Positions 32,798 through 44,764 of a stretch of DNA of 64,000 bases are shown one piece after another (within the stretch, counting starts at the first letter, position 1; each line of letters opens with the position of its first letter). Source of the DNA: Cliona cf. orientalis (taxonomy: Eukaryota; Porifera; Demospongiae; Clionaida; Clionaidae). The stretch covers positions 3,720,001-3,784,000 of the forward strand of contig OZ005691.1 of NCBI GenBank assembly GCA_963930775.1. The letters run 5' to 3'. Both the position numbers and the translations under genes were made by a program. The notes under the pieces were generated by a model, which saw nothing but the letters and a program-made list of their open reading frames with translations, had not been told where the DNA came from and searched no databases.

Positions 32798-32961
32798 CTG
32801 ATGTTCATGTATCGATCATCGATGTCGATGTTTCGATCAGTGTATCGATCATCGATATCGATGTTTTGATCCCTGATGTTCATGTATCGATCATCGATGT
32901 CGATGTTTCGATCAGTGTATCGATCATCGATATCGATGTTTCGATCACTGATGTTCATGTC
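32798..32961. repeat. 75-bp tandem repeat rich in ATCGAT
   Basis: CTGATGTTCATGTATCGATC starts at 32798 and 32873 (period 75), with a third start at 32948 cut off after 13 bp. The units are full of ATCGATCATCGAT palindromes. A repetitive minus-strand frame (NIDIDDRYTDR-like) is a by-product of the period being a multiple of three. Confidence 0.8.
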
Positions 32962-33003
32962 CTGGGGGACCACTTGTGTAGGGGGACCAGTTAACTCGTT
33001 ACA
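32962..33003. mobile_element. Partial end of a GGTCCCCC fold-back element
   Basis: GGGGGACCACTTGTGTAGGG to CTCGTTACA is the inverse of the left end at 15204. The opposite end was not found. Confidence 0.6.
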
Positions 33004-33007
33004 GCCT

Positions 33008-33265
33008 ACACCATACCTGCCAACCTATCAAAACCTGAAAGTGGGACAAAATCTTTGAAAAAGTGGGATTTTTGGCCTGAAAGTGGGACATTACTAAGAA
33101 CTTTGGCAAAGATAGCCAAAATTACCAAGTTTGTTAGGAAAAAAGCGCACAAAAAAATCACAAAAAATAGGGACAAAGCTTTAATATTTTAAGCAAAGAA
33201 AAAGCGGGACAGTGCACCAAAAATAGGGACTGTCCCTCCAAAATAGGGACGGTTGGTAAGTACCA
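33008..33265. mobile_element. Probable MITE with TACCTGCCAACC / GGTTGGTAAGTA ends
   Basis: Imperfect inverted ends enclose A-rich sequence with repeated AAAGTGGGACA and AATAGGGAC units. No coding capacity. The target duplication is unclear. Confidence 0.5.
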
Positions 33266-33499
33266 GAGGGTAAGTACATGTATGCTACACGTGCTACACT
33301 CGAGTTGTCTCCCAGATCGATGGTGCAGTGCGGGCGCGGGCGCATGCGCATGACGACCATTACCTTACACGTTCATACAATCAAATTGAATCCCGTTATG
33401 TACCGAGAAACCCGCGCGTCAAGATGACGTTCTATTGATCACGTGTGGCGCGCGCCTCCCTCACTTAGAAAATTTCCAGAGTATAAGGGAAAAAAAAAA

Positions 33500-33590
33500 G
33501 AAATTGAATGAATAGAGCGAGGATCGAACTGGGGTGCATGAATCCGTACACCAGAACCCTAACCACTGCACCACCGTGAACGCCGCTGCC
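33500..33590 (-). ncRNA. tRNA-like sequence or tRNA-derived SINE fragment
   Basis: On the minus strand, GGTGGTGCAGTGGTTAGG resembles an RNA polymerase III A box, and AGTTCGATCC about 35 nt further on resembles a B box. Acceptor-stem pairing is poor and there is no CCA or clear anticodon stem. I favour a SINE head or degenerate tRNA over a working tRNA gene. Confidence 0.4.
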
Positions 33591-33697
33591 AGGTAGCTAC
33601 TCTCTTGTCACGACTTTAAAGACAATAGTAGTACTAACCCTTATGTGTCAAACCCTACCCTAAACCAAAACCCTACCTACCCTTAGCCGTTCATATA

Positions 33698-34409
33698 ATT
33701 GGGGCGAGCCGAAGCGAGCCCCACACAGGTGATGTCAATCGAGATTTTCCGTTTGTATATATATATCTGCCGTACGTACGTACGTCCGTCATTCCGTATA
33801 TACCTGTCTTCTATTTCAACGATATACAATATTTCTTCCGTTACGCACATGCGCATATAACGTAGGAGCGAACACTTCGATGTGGAGAAAGAGGGCAAGC
33901 TCTGTGACATCGAGGGAGTAAAAAGGAGGAAAGACTAAGAAAACGCAGAAACAGATATCAGTTTCAAAAGCTTAAGGAGAGCTGCAGAGACTCAGACTGA
34001 GAGGGGCAAGGCTACAGAGAAAAATTGTCGTTCTACTAGGCAGACAGGATCAAGTGGCAAGAACGGCACCGCGAAAATTTTTAACCATAGAAGATACCCG
34101 GACCAAAAACCCTGTCACAATAGCACGCGAAAATTTGGGTGCCGTTTATGCCACTTGACCCGAAACATTTTGAGTGCAGAGGGTCCATGTGAGACTCCAA
34201 ATTCAAGGCCCTAAAAACAAGTGACTGTTGCTAGCAAAATGATCATGCATCTGTATGAGGCTATGCTGAACTATGAGGCCACTAGCCAAGTTGCTAGAGA
34301 CAAGTTCTAACCATAGTTTCCACTCCCTCGAGTCAATCATAAATTCCGATCTGTATACCAAATCATTTGTACGCTACTTGTGTGGGGTTCGCGGAGGCTC
34401 GCCCCATTG
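33698..34409. mobile_element. GGGGCGAGCC-ended element
   Basis: Left ATTGGGGCGAGCCGAAGCGA then CCCCACACAGG; right TGTGTGGGGTTCGCGGAGGC then TCGCCCCATTG. The interior contains the GATCAAGTGGCA fold-back at about 34042-34163. Relatives: 27568, 54254-54616, 56519 and 59478-59577. Confidence 0.62.
34042..34163. mobile_element. GATCAAGTGGCA fold-back element, copy 1
   Basis: AGGATCAAGTGGCAAGAACG at the left, CGTTTATGCCACTTGACC at the right, with CGCGAAAATTT near both. A second copy lies at 55104-55221 in inverse orientation. About 120 bp, non-coding. Confidence 0.6.
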
Positions 34410-35384
34410 ATGTTAAAACATCTTCTCTAGTACTATGCAATTTAGCCCAGCCCCCTAAGGGGGCTGGGCCGTGCGCCTATGGCGCGCGGGTTTCTCGGTA
34501 CATAACGGAATTCAATCAAATTATAGTTGTCCGTCCGTCCGTCCGTAACGGAGGGTCAGCGGAAGTGAATTGACCCCGCGACATAAGATGCTATATCTCT
34601 AGCCTTCGAGCACTACACGCTACAAGAAGACGATCTCTGCGAGTGCCAGCCTTGGCACTAGCTACAGGCACAAACACTAGCTTCTCAGACGGATTGTACA
34701 AAACCAAGCAACAAATGGAGACTTACATTCAGTGGCTTGCAGTTAGGTAAGCAGCTCAATTCGTGAGAAGACATTGTCCGAGTGGTCATCACGGAGGCAG
34801 TAGATCCTGACTTTGACTTCTCGCGTTCTCAAGTCATGCGAGGGGAGCTATGAGCAAGCTAACGACTTTTTTGGACAGTTGACTCCGGATGATTGATTTA
34901 GCCATGTGCTCAAACAGGATGCCATGAATACGCATGCTCAATAGAATGTTCCAGAACATAGGTAAAGGGTGGCTTCAGCCACTTTGGTAATCTGCAGTTG
35001 CAATTACACTAGCACTCTGGCCTGTGGCCGTGCACCCTATACCTAATAGTGGCACAGTATGTGTGCATGCGCATGCTCGATATAATGTTCTAGAACCAAG
35101 GGGTGGTCACCGTAATGTGCCCTGTACTTCCATCTGCGACGGCGATCAAAGCGAAATCAAAGGATCAAGAACGCTGGCAAGCGTCAATCAAAGGATCAAG
35201 ATAGAATTTAGGCCAAAAATACGATCAAAGTCGGAAATTTCATATCGCCTTGTATAGAATGGTACCACATCGAATTATAGCATAATATGTCAACTGTACT
35301 TTGTATATGGTCTCGAGATCTTGAACCCAGCCCCTTTCATGCACGCTCGAGAATATGGGGTGCCGTTTGTCTCAAAACTATTTA

Positions 35385-35595
35385 GATATCGATGTTTAGC
35401 ACAGGGATCGATGTTTATCAAAGGAATCGATGTTTAGGGTCCCTGTCGACATTCTATAGGAGGATACAGCATTCGGAATCGATGTTTAGACGATAGCTTG
35501 AGATCGATATTTAGCAAGCGATCGATGTTTAGCGAAGGGATCGATGTTTAGTCAAGCGATCGATGTTTAGTCAAGCGATCGATGTTTAGCGGGGT
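35385..35595. repeat. ATCGATGTTTAGC array, left arm
   Basis: At least seven spaced, non-identical units of (G)ATCGATGTTTAGC with short spacers such as GAAGG or AAGC. The mirror array TAAACATCGAT occupies about 55665-55860 in the right arm. Likely transposase-binding sites; that role is inference. Confidence 0.75.
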
Positions 35596-36601
35596 CGACA
35601 GCCACACCCACTAAGTACGTAGATGCGTGACCAAAGCCAGCTTGACCTTTGACCTGTTTGTTCGCAACTCCGATTCAGCGCTCATCAATGGGTCCTAGAA
35701 ACAGTGGGTATTTCATAGATAATTTCTGACTCTAACAGGTCATGGGCACATTTTTGTGCTGATCAAATCTAATTTGAGGTACATGTATACGCCTCAGAAC
35801 TAACTCTAAAAAGGTCACGGTGTGGGAGGCAGTTTCCAGTCATCTGGTAGCTGCGTTGGGCGGACGAAGCTAGCAATCTGGGTGCCAGCTCCTTCACTGG
35901 AGTAACTCTAATAGTCAAGTGGTGCTACTGTAAATAACGTGGGGACCATAGTTCTAGTCTCGTGCCCAGCCTTTTAACGAGACTACCTAGTCTCACGCGG
36001 AGGGGCTGGCGCGCGAGACTAGAGACTACCATAGTAATCATGAAGCAACTTGCATGTACCCCGGTAGGTAAAATTACTGAAATGCGCCCATCAAATAGAG
36101 TCAGATATTATCCAACATTTCACCCGCTTCACATAAAAATTTCAAGATGTATACTGATAAAAGGAAGACCGTATGACAAGGTGTATGCTGAGCTGAAGTC
36201 ATCATATAGGAGACAAGGAAAGGGGTCGTCACACTCCGGGAGCGGGTACATGGGTATATAGCCGGCCGTAGCCTGTGAGCGTCTACCGGCAGTGCATCCG
36301 AGTCTATGCTCTCTGCACCTAGTGAAACACACTGGTAAGTTACCTACTAAGCATGAACAAGGGGTAATATATTATATTAAAGCCCTTGGCACGAGATCTA
36401 GTAACATATACCACATAATTCTGTACGCACACCATACTGATGTGCATGTGCTGCTGAAGGGACCCAAAAAGGGATATTAATTAATTCTATGATGGTATTA
36501 TTCTGCTGGGCCAGCCTATTTACACACATAATATAGCCAATGGTCTGTACCATGGCAGACGTTGAAGGAATCTTGCTCATTTTTTTTCAAGTTATTGCTA
36601 G

Positions 36602-39600
36602 ATGATGGCTAGCCGTCGGAAGAGAAATATCATTCCTCTCAATATTGTCCAAAAACGAGGACGGAAACACCACATATCTAAAGAATTTATGAATATCACT
36701 GTACATTCAGCAGTAACAGCTCCACAGTCGCCTCACATCTCGGGGTCTGGATCGGTAAATCACGGTGACGGTTGTATTCAAGATCCTATGCCAGAATACT
36801 TGGCTGATCAATTGGAAGACCAAACGAGAATGTTGGATTCATCTCAAAGTCAACATACCAAACGCCAAGTTAAGCAGAGCGAAAAGTGGAGAGAGAGTAT
36901 CCATTCAGCTTTGAAAGCCGTAATTGAAGGAGAAAGTATGCAGAGTGACGAAACATGTAGTAACTGTGGTGCCCCAGCAAATGTGCGTTGTCGTCAGTGT
37001 GGGCCATATGCATTTTTTTGCTCTGATTGTGGTGTAAGTTTTCATTCGAGATGGAATTATCATCATTATCCTGAGCTATGGAAGGTATGAAATTGGATCA
37101 AATCTGTTACAGACACACTAATACTGGTAAATTATACATTTTATTCGCTTTCATGTAGGATGGCTGCCAGTTTGTACCATTGATTCTGCCAATACCAAGT
37201 ATCGTAACGCATAAATGTGACAGTCAAGCACATAGGAAGGTTACATGTTTCCACATTGAAGGTACGTTCACTTGTATACTGAGAATTTTAGTACTGCTAC
37301 TGTTTAATAGGGATTCCAAGGAATCTAAGTGTTGCATTTTGTCACTGTGAATCTGATATGGTGACACTCATACGACTTAATTATTGGCCTGCCACACCCT
37401 CTCGTCCAAGCATTGCATTCTCATTTTCTCTACTTGACTGGCTGCAAGCTCTACTATTGGAGTGTCAAGTGCCTGTTCAAGATTTTTCAAATGCTCTTGA
37501 GTTTATTATTGCTACCAAGTATGACAAGGTACTTCTCACATTATTATGATTTCTTTAGTTTATAACACTGGATATGTGTAGATGCCGTGCAACATCTACC
37601 CTGTTCTTATTGAAGCTTTTGAGGAATACAGGTACATGTAAATGCTTGACTTTACACTGTCGACAGACTTGAACCCTGGTTCATTGTTTTAGATCACTGA
37701 AGGGCTCTATTGATCAGCTACAAGACATTTGTGATCTTCGTAAATTTGCTGTGTGCCCTGCATGCCCAAAGGTATGGGTGTGCAATCAGTAACAATACAG
37801 TATTCTTATGTTGTATGCTTGTATGGTATAGGATGATGATACACTACTTACTCTCTCAATTGATGCCAATTTTGGGCTTTGCCGAAAGCGATCAGCCGGA
37901 AAGAGTGTTGGTGGTCCAAAGACAAAGAACAAGATATTTATTGATCAGACAGAGGTTGACAATTATATGCAGAGTTATTCTTCCCATTCTAAAACTGGTG
38001 ATGTGGACAAAGTAAGCTGTACAATATGTTTTTGGCAATACAAATAACTAACTGATAACAATGCAGGCTTGTACCAACTTTTTAGCTGGCCATATGCTTC
38101 GCTCTAAGTCACGCTATTCAGCCTTGGATGAAACAGCAGTCATGGGAGCTGCCTGTAGACATGAGTGTCCTATACCTTGCTTCTTCAGCCTCAAGCATGG
38201 AGAAAGGTCAGTATTTTGTTATATGTATGTGATTAATGTGTTTATGTGAGGCGTATACGTACATGTATGTGTGTCAGATGGGATTAATTGGGGTTAAGAT
38301 AAACCCTAATATAATTGTAGGGAAGAAGGGTATGATGAAATCCCTCCTTCCCCCCAATTTTATGCTGTTAACACAACAGATTCTATAAATAAATGCACCA
38401 TACTATGTAGGATTGCTTACTCTGTGTACTTATGTGAGCAATTGCAACGGCTATTCCCGAAGCAGAAAGTGCAGCTAATGTATGATATTGCATGCAACCT
38501 TGAAAAGCACCTGAAGGTAATGACCATCTTAATGGTGTCTAATAGCTATTATTGTTTGAGTTTTTGTGTATTATATAGACAAATGGTCGACTGGATATAC
38601 TAGAAAACTTTGAGTTTGCAGTTCCTGTTTTTCATGCATATGGACATGAGTCTGCTTGCCAGGTATGGTAGCTTAATAAGGATACCAGGAGATATGTCAT
38701 GACATCAAGCACATTGTAAATTTGCAGGTTAAGTACAACCCTCGAAATATTCTTGGATTTGGTTTGAGTGATGGTGAGGTTGTCGAGCGTGTATGGTCAT
38801 ACTTACGGCGATTTGCAGCAATGACTAAAGAAATGCATCCGTCCCATCGCATTGACGTCCTAAGTGATGCACTATCATACTACCGTCTGAAATCTGCACG
38901 TAATCTTTGTAAGTTTCATATCTATAGTTCATGATCACGTAATGTTATTCTGAGTTTCAAAAGGTAAACTGTTGCCAAAACGATTGATAAATTCTAGAAA
39001 AGTAGGCCAAGAATCCACTCACCAGCTTCAGGAACTCATGGATAACTCTCCTGGTACAGCACTGAAATTCAACCTGCATGCACATGCATAGGATTATTCT
39101 TGAACGTACATGTAGAGTCTATATGTGGACAAGATGTTGCTCAATGGGCTGAAGAGGAGAAAACAGAGTTAGGACATTCCCAAAGATCAGAACCAGGTTA
39201 AGCTAGCTAACGATATTATGGTATTGATGTTGATTTTATTATCTATGTGAACACAGAGGAAGAGAGAATACGAAGTTTGGCAAGGGAGCGATGGTTTCTT
39301 CTCAGGCTCAAAAGCAAGTATGCTGGTATGTTAAATATTGGCATGTTGCATGTGCATTCACTTTATTGTAACTATTTTGTAGCTGGCCAATCAATAGCCA
39401 TCAGGCTCTCCAGAAGAATTAACGTGGTGACCAAACAGTTGAAATCAAAACTTGAAATGTTTAACTCAAAACATCCACCTGCTGAAAGGATGACATGGGA
39501 GGGTGTTACACGACTTGATGCTGATCAGCCACATACTATTCCACGCTGCTCAAAATATCAGGCAGTACGACTATTTTATAAGGCAGCTCGAGCTAACGAA

Positions 39601-40615
39601 GAAGAATTCAGGATTATTTCAGAGATGCGAAACACTATTAAGCATTACTTGTGTAAGCTTGAAGTGATATCTGCTGCAATACATGATATTGAACAAAATG
39701 GTGTTGCAACTACTTATCAAAAGGGAGCGCGGTCCCTACTTTTCACACGAAAAAGACAGTGTGAGCTTGATCTAACAAGGCTTAACTCATTCATTAGTCA
39801 TGGCGATTTTCCTGAATTAAGTCACTACCTTACAGAAGACGCTGACTGTGAAGAGCCTGAATTAGTACCTGAAGAAATTGATGAAGATCCCATATTCAGT
39901 TTCGACAGTAGTGGGCTGGAAAGCAGTAACTGTTGCCAAGATTGTCCTGAGATACACAATCTAGACTCAGATGAGCTTGGCGCAATGTCCACGAGTTCAG
40001 AATTTGCTGATGATGAGGATTTTTTGGACTGTTCTGATCAGGAATGGGAAGATTTACCAGCACAGACAGCTCAAGGGCCATCAAACCCACCACTCTTGTG
40101 CCAGTCTTCTGTTAAATCGAAGACCCCTACGCTATCGTTAAATTCAAGGCAATCGTTGAGGTGTGTTAACAACCGAGAACCACTGTTAGTGCCAACGGAT
40201 ACAGATACAAAGGTGCTAAGTGACTGTCCTTCGTCAAGTAGTGATGAGGAAGAGTTAGAAGTTCAACATTGGAGAAAGGAGAAATTTCTTCGTGAGGAAT
40301 ACATTCGCTCTACCATGGTGAGATACCACTATAATACTATTATTATTATTATTATACACTCACCATCAATACTCATGCAGAAACCAATTGAATTAGATGA
40401 TGAACAACGGCAGATGTTGAGCAAGATAAAGGAGGGTACAGGTATGTGGACATGCAGTTCATAAATACAATGTCATGTATGACATAATATTATTTGAACT
40501 ACTGTATATAGGACATGTATCAAAGCCATCGAGCTTTCTCAGAAAGATACCAGGAGAGAATTGTAGGAGTGCAGCAAAATTATTAGCTAAAGGCATGAGA
40601 AGACATAAATCATAG
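36602..40615 (+). CDS. KDZ transposase, outer element
   Basis: Sixteen exons traced with GT/AG borders: 36602-37084, 37159-37261, 37311-37528, 37582-37631, 37693-37770, 37831-38010, 38068-38206, 38411-38516, 38579-38662, 38728-38909, 38963-39052, 39116-39196, 39256-39325, 39383-40317, 40381-40441 and 40512-40615. The N-terminus is basic, followed by a Cys cluster (CSNCGAPANVRCRQCG, FFCSDCG), the CxC zinc-binding module of KDZ proteins. Core motifs are LSIDANFGLCRKRSAGK, ALDETAVMGAACRHE, LMYDIACNLEKHL and the hallmark LSDGEVVERVWSYLRRF followed by TKEMHPSHRIDVLSDAL. The Asp/Glu residues in these are the expected RNase H-fold catalytic set. The C-terminal exon 39383-40317 is helical, then acidic and disordered. 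No stop or frameshift was found. The promoter presumably lies in the left arm. Confidence 0.85.
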
Positions 40616-40781
40616 TGACTGTTGTAATGTGACAATCCATTATACAACAATAATAATGATATTATAATAATCAGACAGTGTACTATTTATCATAATAATT
40701 ATCATGAAAGCTATTCAATACATGTTTTTCTTGATCGTTATTGATCCATCACTTGTGTAGCTATGCATGCAGCTGCACTGC

Positions 40782-43607
40782 TTAGCACGACTGCATCTTA
40801 TTTAAGTTATTTGCTGGCCATGCTGTGAATTGTCCAGCCATGAGCGTTTCTTCGTCATCAAATGAGCTGACAAACACAGGAGAAGTGTTGGGTTGAATGT
40901 ATTCAATTATGACTTTAACATAGCCTTGGGGTATAGTATGTCCATGAAGATTAGATCCTTCAGTCACAGTACCCGTTCCAACAGACTTTCCCTTCTGCAT
41001 GAGCATCACCTTGTCTCCACACATAAACTGTACTGCCGGCTCAATTGCTTGCCTTGGCTGTTTGTATTTCTTCGTTTTGAAGTATGTGTGATCATGCTCT
41101 AAAGGAGCTGCAGAAGAGGGTTTGCTAACTTTGGCATGGCTCGACTCCACTATACATGCAGGTGGAGATGCTGAGGAGGCACAGTGGGAAAATTCTGGCA
41201 TAAGAAGAACGTTACAACTTTGGTATGACACTTTTTGAAGAAATGATGACGGTAGTGCTACTCTTCCATCACGTACATGGCTAGTAAACAAAAAAAGATT
41301 TCATGGTTCATGTACAATGTACACATAATATCTAGTGACTGTGTGTACATCGGTACAAGTAGTTACCTTTGTGCGGCAGTCTTTACCACAGATGATGGTA
41401 ACTTGCTTGCTGTATAGAGAAAATTGTCTTGACAATCATAATTATGGATCACCCATGCAAGATCGAGGGCCATGCAGGTACATGTACAATGTACATGTGT
41501 GTAGTCACGTGCAATGAGAGCAATGGTGGTTATAGAATGAGCCCACCTGAGATTTATGATTGCTACAATATTATATACATGAGGTGCATAGTTGGGCTGC
41601 TATCATATACCTATAGCTACGTGCAGCTACATGTACAGTACGTGGAACCCCTCTATAGAGGCCACATTTCTATGGGAATGAAATCTTCGGCATTATAGTG
41701 GGACTCCTTATCTCAGGGGTTGTTTCCTATTTCAGTAATGTAGTCGCTCAATCAATAAGTGTATAATACATGGTACATGTACATAATAATTATATGTGCC
41801 ATGTGTACAATTTTCCAATTAAAGCACACACTGTTATATATCACTGTACATGTGACGTCAAGTGTACGTGTATAACAATTACAAAGTGCTTGTACATACA
41901 CAATCGTCATGTATATACATGCACATACATTGTACATGCATGTACACATACATTACATGTGCAAGTACATATATTATTATCTCTCTTTCTCACCATAGAG
42001 TAAGTTTCAAATTCTCTCTATTCTCAAGAATACTTTTGAGAGTTGACTTTCCATATGATGATGGATGTTTAAGTGTACAGCTAGTAGGCAATCCATTAAT
42101 CTTCAGGCCATACTCCTCTGTTTTTGAGTATGGTAGCCTAGCCTTGTCATCGTGGATGTACTGACCTGATAGAACGTGGCAGCAAATAATATGGAGTTGA
42201 CTGTACAGTATAGTTTGTACATACAGTACTTCATGTGCTTACCATACAGCTTGTTGAACAATGACTCAATGGCCTTGCGTAAAGAATCTTTGTTATCCAG
42301 CTCAACACCACCTTCAGTTGGTGATTGTGTCTTCAAGAAACCTGTATAATGTTGACAAGAGTTATGTAAGGGTTTGTTATTAGTATAACATAATGTAAAT
42401 ATACATGAAAATTCAGTAGGTTTATCTTCTACTACCAATCCAAACCTAAGGGGAAAACCATCTCACTGCCTGCTCAGGCAAACCTAATTTAAGCAAAAGG
42501 CAGAGCCACATAGGTGCCTAGCCTTGAGAACTAGGGGTGGCAGGTTGAAAAGCTCTTTTGTTCCATGGAAACTCTCCCTACCCACCTAAGTGGCTCATGG
42601 ACATGGGCAGCATGCATATATGACCATAATTACACATTCAGGGAAATTAACAGAATCTCCAGTCAGTATTGTTACTAGCTACTACATAATTTTGTAGGGG
42701 TTAACTCACGAATCCCGGGTGTTCATGCAGGAGCTGGAGTAGTCTACTTCTTAAGGCTCTGGAACTTTTTGTATTAGTTGTTGTAACCAATGGCCCTAGT
42801 TATATACGTTTCCATGACATTGTACATGTACATACCTGACTCTTTTGCCGATAAGTATCCCAAAAAGGAATACGGTACATATGTTCCACAATCTTTCAAA
42901 AATTGAACCCCTGCCTCTGTTCCCACCAACGTAGTGCTCACCCTCATGCACTACTACATACATCAAATGACAATCTTTGAGGACTTCGGCATGTTCACTC
43001 TACAGATGTATAATATACACATTATCATAATGTATATGGCTGCAGAATCAGTGAGCAAATCCAGAGATTATAAATGTACTACATGTAGTACCATTTCTTG
43101 CAGATGACTGACAATCTTTTTGCATTCCTTCTTCACATTTACTTCTTTGAGATTTCCACTCTTCTTTTTAGCATCTTCATTGTACTTTTGTCTTTCTTCC
43201 TCAGATAAAGATTTCCATAAGATACTAGATTCTTTATTTGATGAGGCCAAACTTTGACTTGTGGACCCTGAATAAAATGATTGTTGGTCTCTATAATACA
43301 TGTAATGCATAAATATACATGTATGTAATGTTATGTCATGTTTTATGATACTAAATTGCTGGCAGCGAACCATATCTGCTTAACATTATGACTGTATCCT
43401 TTCCCACTCCATTCCCATACCAAACAAAAAATCGTAAATTGCAGTAAGATATTATTATTATACTATGCCTAGCATAATTTTCGAATTGTGGGTAATACCT
43501 TGTGATCGTAAATATTCTCCATGCCATAAGTTGTATCCAGAAAGGGCTCTCATCTTTCGGAGAGGCTTTTTCACATCACACGATGTAGATGTCTTCCTCT
43601 TGCTCAT
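40782..43607 (-). CDS. HMG box + GTF2I-like repeat accessory gene, outer element
   Basis: Exons on the minus strand: 43607-43499 (ATG; LSGYNLWHGEYLRSQ), 43267-43092 (WKSLSEEERQKYNEDAKKK), 42999-42836, 42343-42247 (DSLRKAIESLFNKLYG), 42167-~42003 (KARLPYSK, HPSSYGKSTLKSIL), ~41404-41370 and ~41280-40782 (GTGTVTEGSNLHGHTIP, final AGQFTAWP). The first two form an HMG box split by an intron. The two middle exons form one TFII-I-type repeat: LR-x(2)-ESLFNKLYG, then VPY/LPY, then PSSY and the IL helix. The C-terminal domain is shared with the inner-element gene but unassigned. One extra base near 42918-42926 shifts the frame in exon 3. It converges with the transposase gene (167 bp between stops). 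A DNA-binding partner or regulator of transposition is inference. Confidence 0.72.
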
Positions 43608-43690
43608 TTCTACACAGACAATGAATAGATCACGCATCTTCTATCACAATCACTGTAAAGTTAGTACATGCATGTGTATGTACTGTATAT

Positions 43691-43763
43691 AATAGTTATC
43701 TGACAGTAAATTGGGGTGCATGAGATGCATGGTCGAATGCACCCAAATTACTATCAGATAACT
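43691..43763. repeat. Short hairpin, possibly a minimal MITE
   Basis: AGTTATCTGACAGTAAATTG with GGGTGCAT is mirrored by ATGCACCC and AAATTACTATCAGATAACT. About 73 bp, immediately upstream of the accessory gene's first exon. Confidence 0.6.
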
Positions 43764-44764
43764 ATTTTGTTGGTAGTTGACCTCTGTTCACCATTGGTCT
43801 ACTTTATGATGACCCAACCCCTTCCCATAGCTGGCAAATTGCCTATAAACACTTTGGTTGCTAGGCAACTACCAACAAGTACACGTACAAGTACGAAGCA
43901 AGAAATGACATGTACACCAGGTGTAAAATTAATACGGACTAGACTACAACAATGAACTCCAGTAATAAAATACATGGATGTGTATCTACAAGTCTTTTAA
44001 AGTCTGTTACCACCACTCACTAGCTTAACCACAATCCCACTAATGTGCTGTCCATGCAGATTACTCATAATCTTAATTAGCATTTACTATCAATCAAATT
44101 GCAAAGTGAACTGCTACATGTGTTGCAGGCACAAACATTGTGGCTCTCCTACTTATTACTCATTACACAGAACATCAAACTGTACACAATATTTATTTCA
44201 AGTTGTCTCAAGGGAAGATGAGGTGACTACAAATGATACATACATGTAGGTACTAGCGCACAAATTAAATAGAGTATATCAAGAACTCTCTTAATAGTGA
44301 CAGTGACACTAAGGGCCAGCTCCCTGCCCTGAGTTGTCTTAACCGTGGCAAGGCCATATTATTATCATGGTTTCAACCCCCCTCCCTGTTATGTTTAGAA
44401 TGTGCAAGCCATTGACACAAGTGCAACGCATACATCAAAATTGCCCATACATTTTGGGCAATGCATCAACTTACTGGCACACACCGAGGCATTACGCTCA
44501 CTCACGTCATAGTCTGAACTTGCAAGTCACCAGACTATTCTAATGTGATCAGCACTGGCAGGCTAGCCCCCTTACACATGAGGAAGTATCATGTCCATAC
44601 AGAGCTTGGCATGTATGATTATGTGACAATAAATTATCGTTGCTACATAATAAACCACACACAACATGAAGAGTTAGCTCCTGATTGATCAGCGCACATG
44701 CATAAGTAGCCTCATACCCAGGTCCTTTGATGGAAAATGGGTCTGGTACCTATTGTACACACAT

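Larger units (their letters stand above)
33383..34515. mobile_element. Element with ATTGAATCCCGTTATGTACC ends, nested
   Basis: The left arm (33383-33417, reading on to GAGAAACCCGCGCG) is mirrored at 34482-34515 (CGCGCGGGTTTCTCGGTACA...). It encloses the GGGGCGAGCC element 33698-34409, so at least two insertions are stacked here. Confidence 0.6.

Noticed and set aside
32665-32973. Repetitive minus-strand frame with NIDIDDRY repeats
   Set aside because: The 75-bp DNA repeat is a multiple of three and automatically gives a repetitive frame; it also reads into a fold-back element end.
33500-33590. Functional tRNA gene
   Set aside because: A- and B-box-like words are present but the acceptor stem and anticodon arm do not pair properly; listed only as tRNA-like.
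35385-35595. Regularly spaced ATCGATGTTTAGC units as a CRISPR-like array
   Set aside because: Units are short, imperfect and unevenly spaced, mirrored in the opposite arm of a transposon, in a eukaryotic setting without cas genes.
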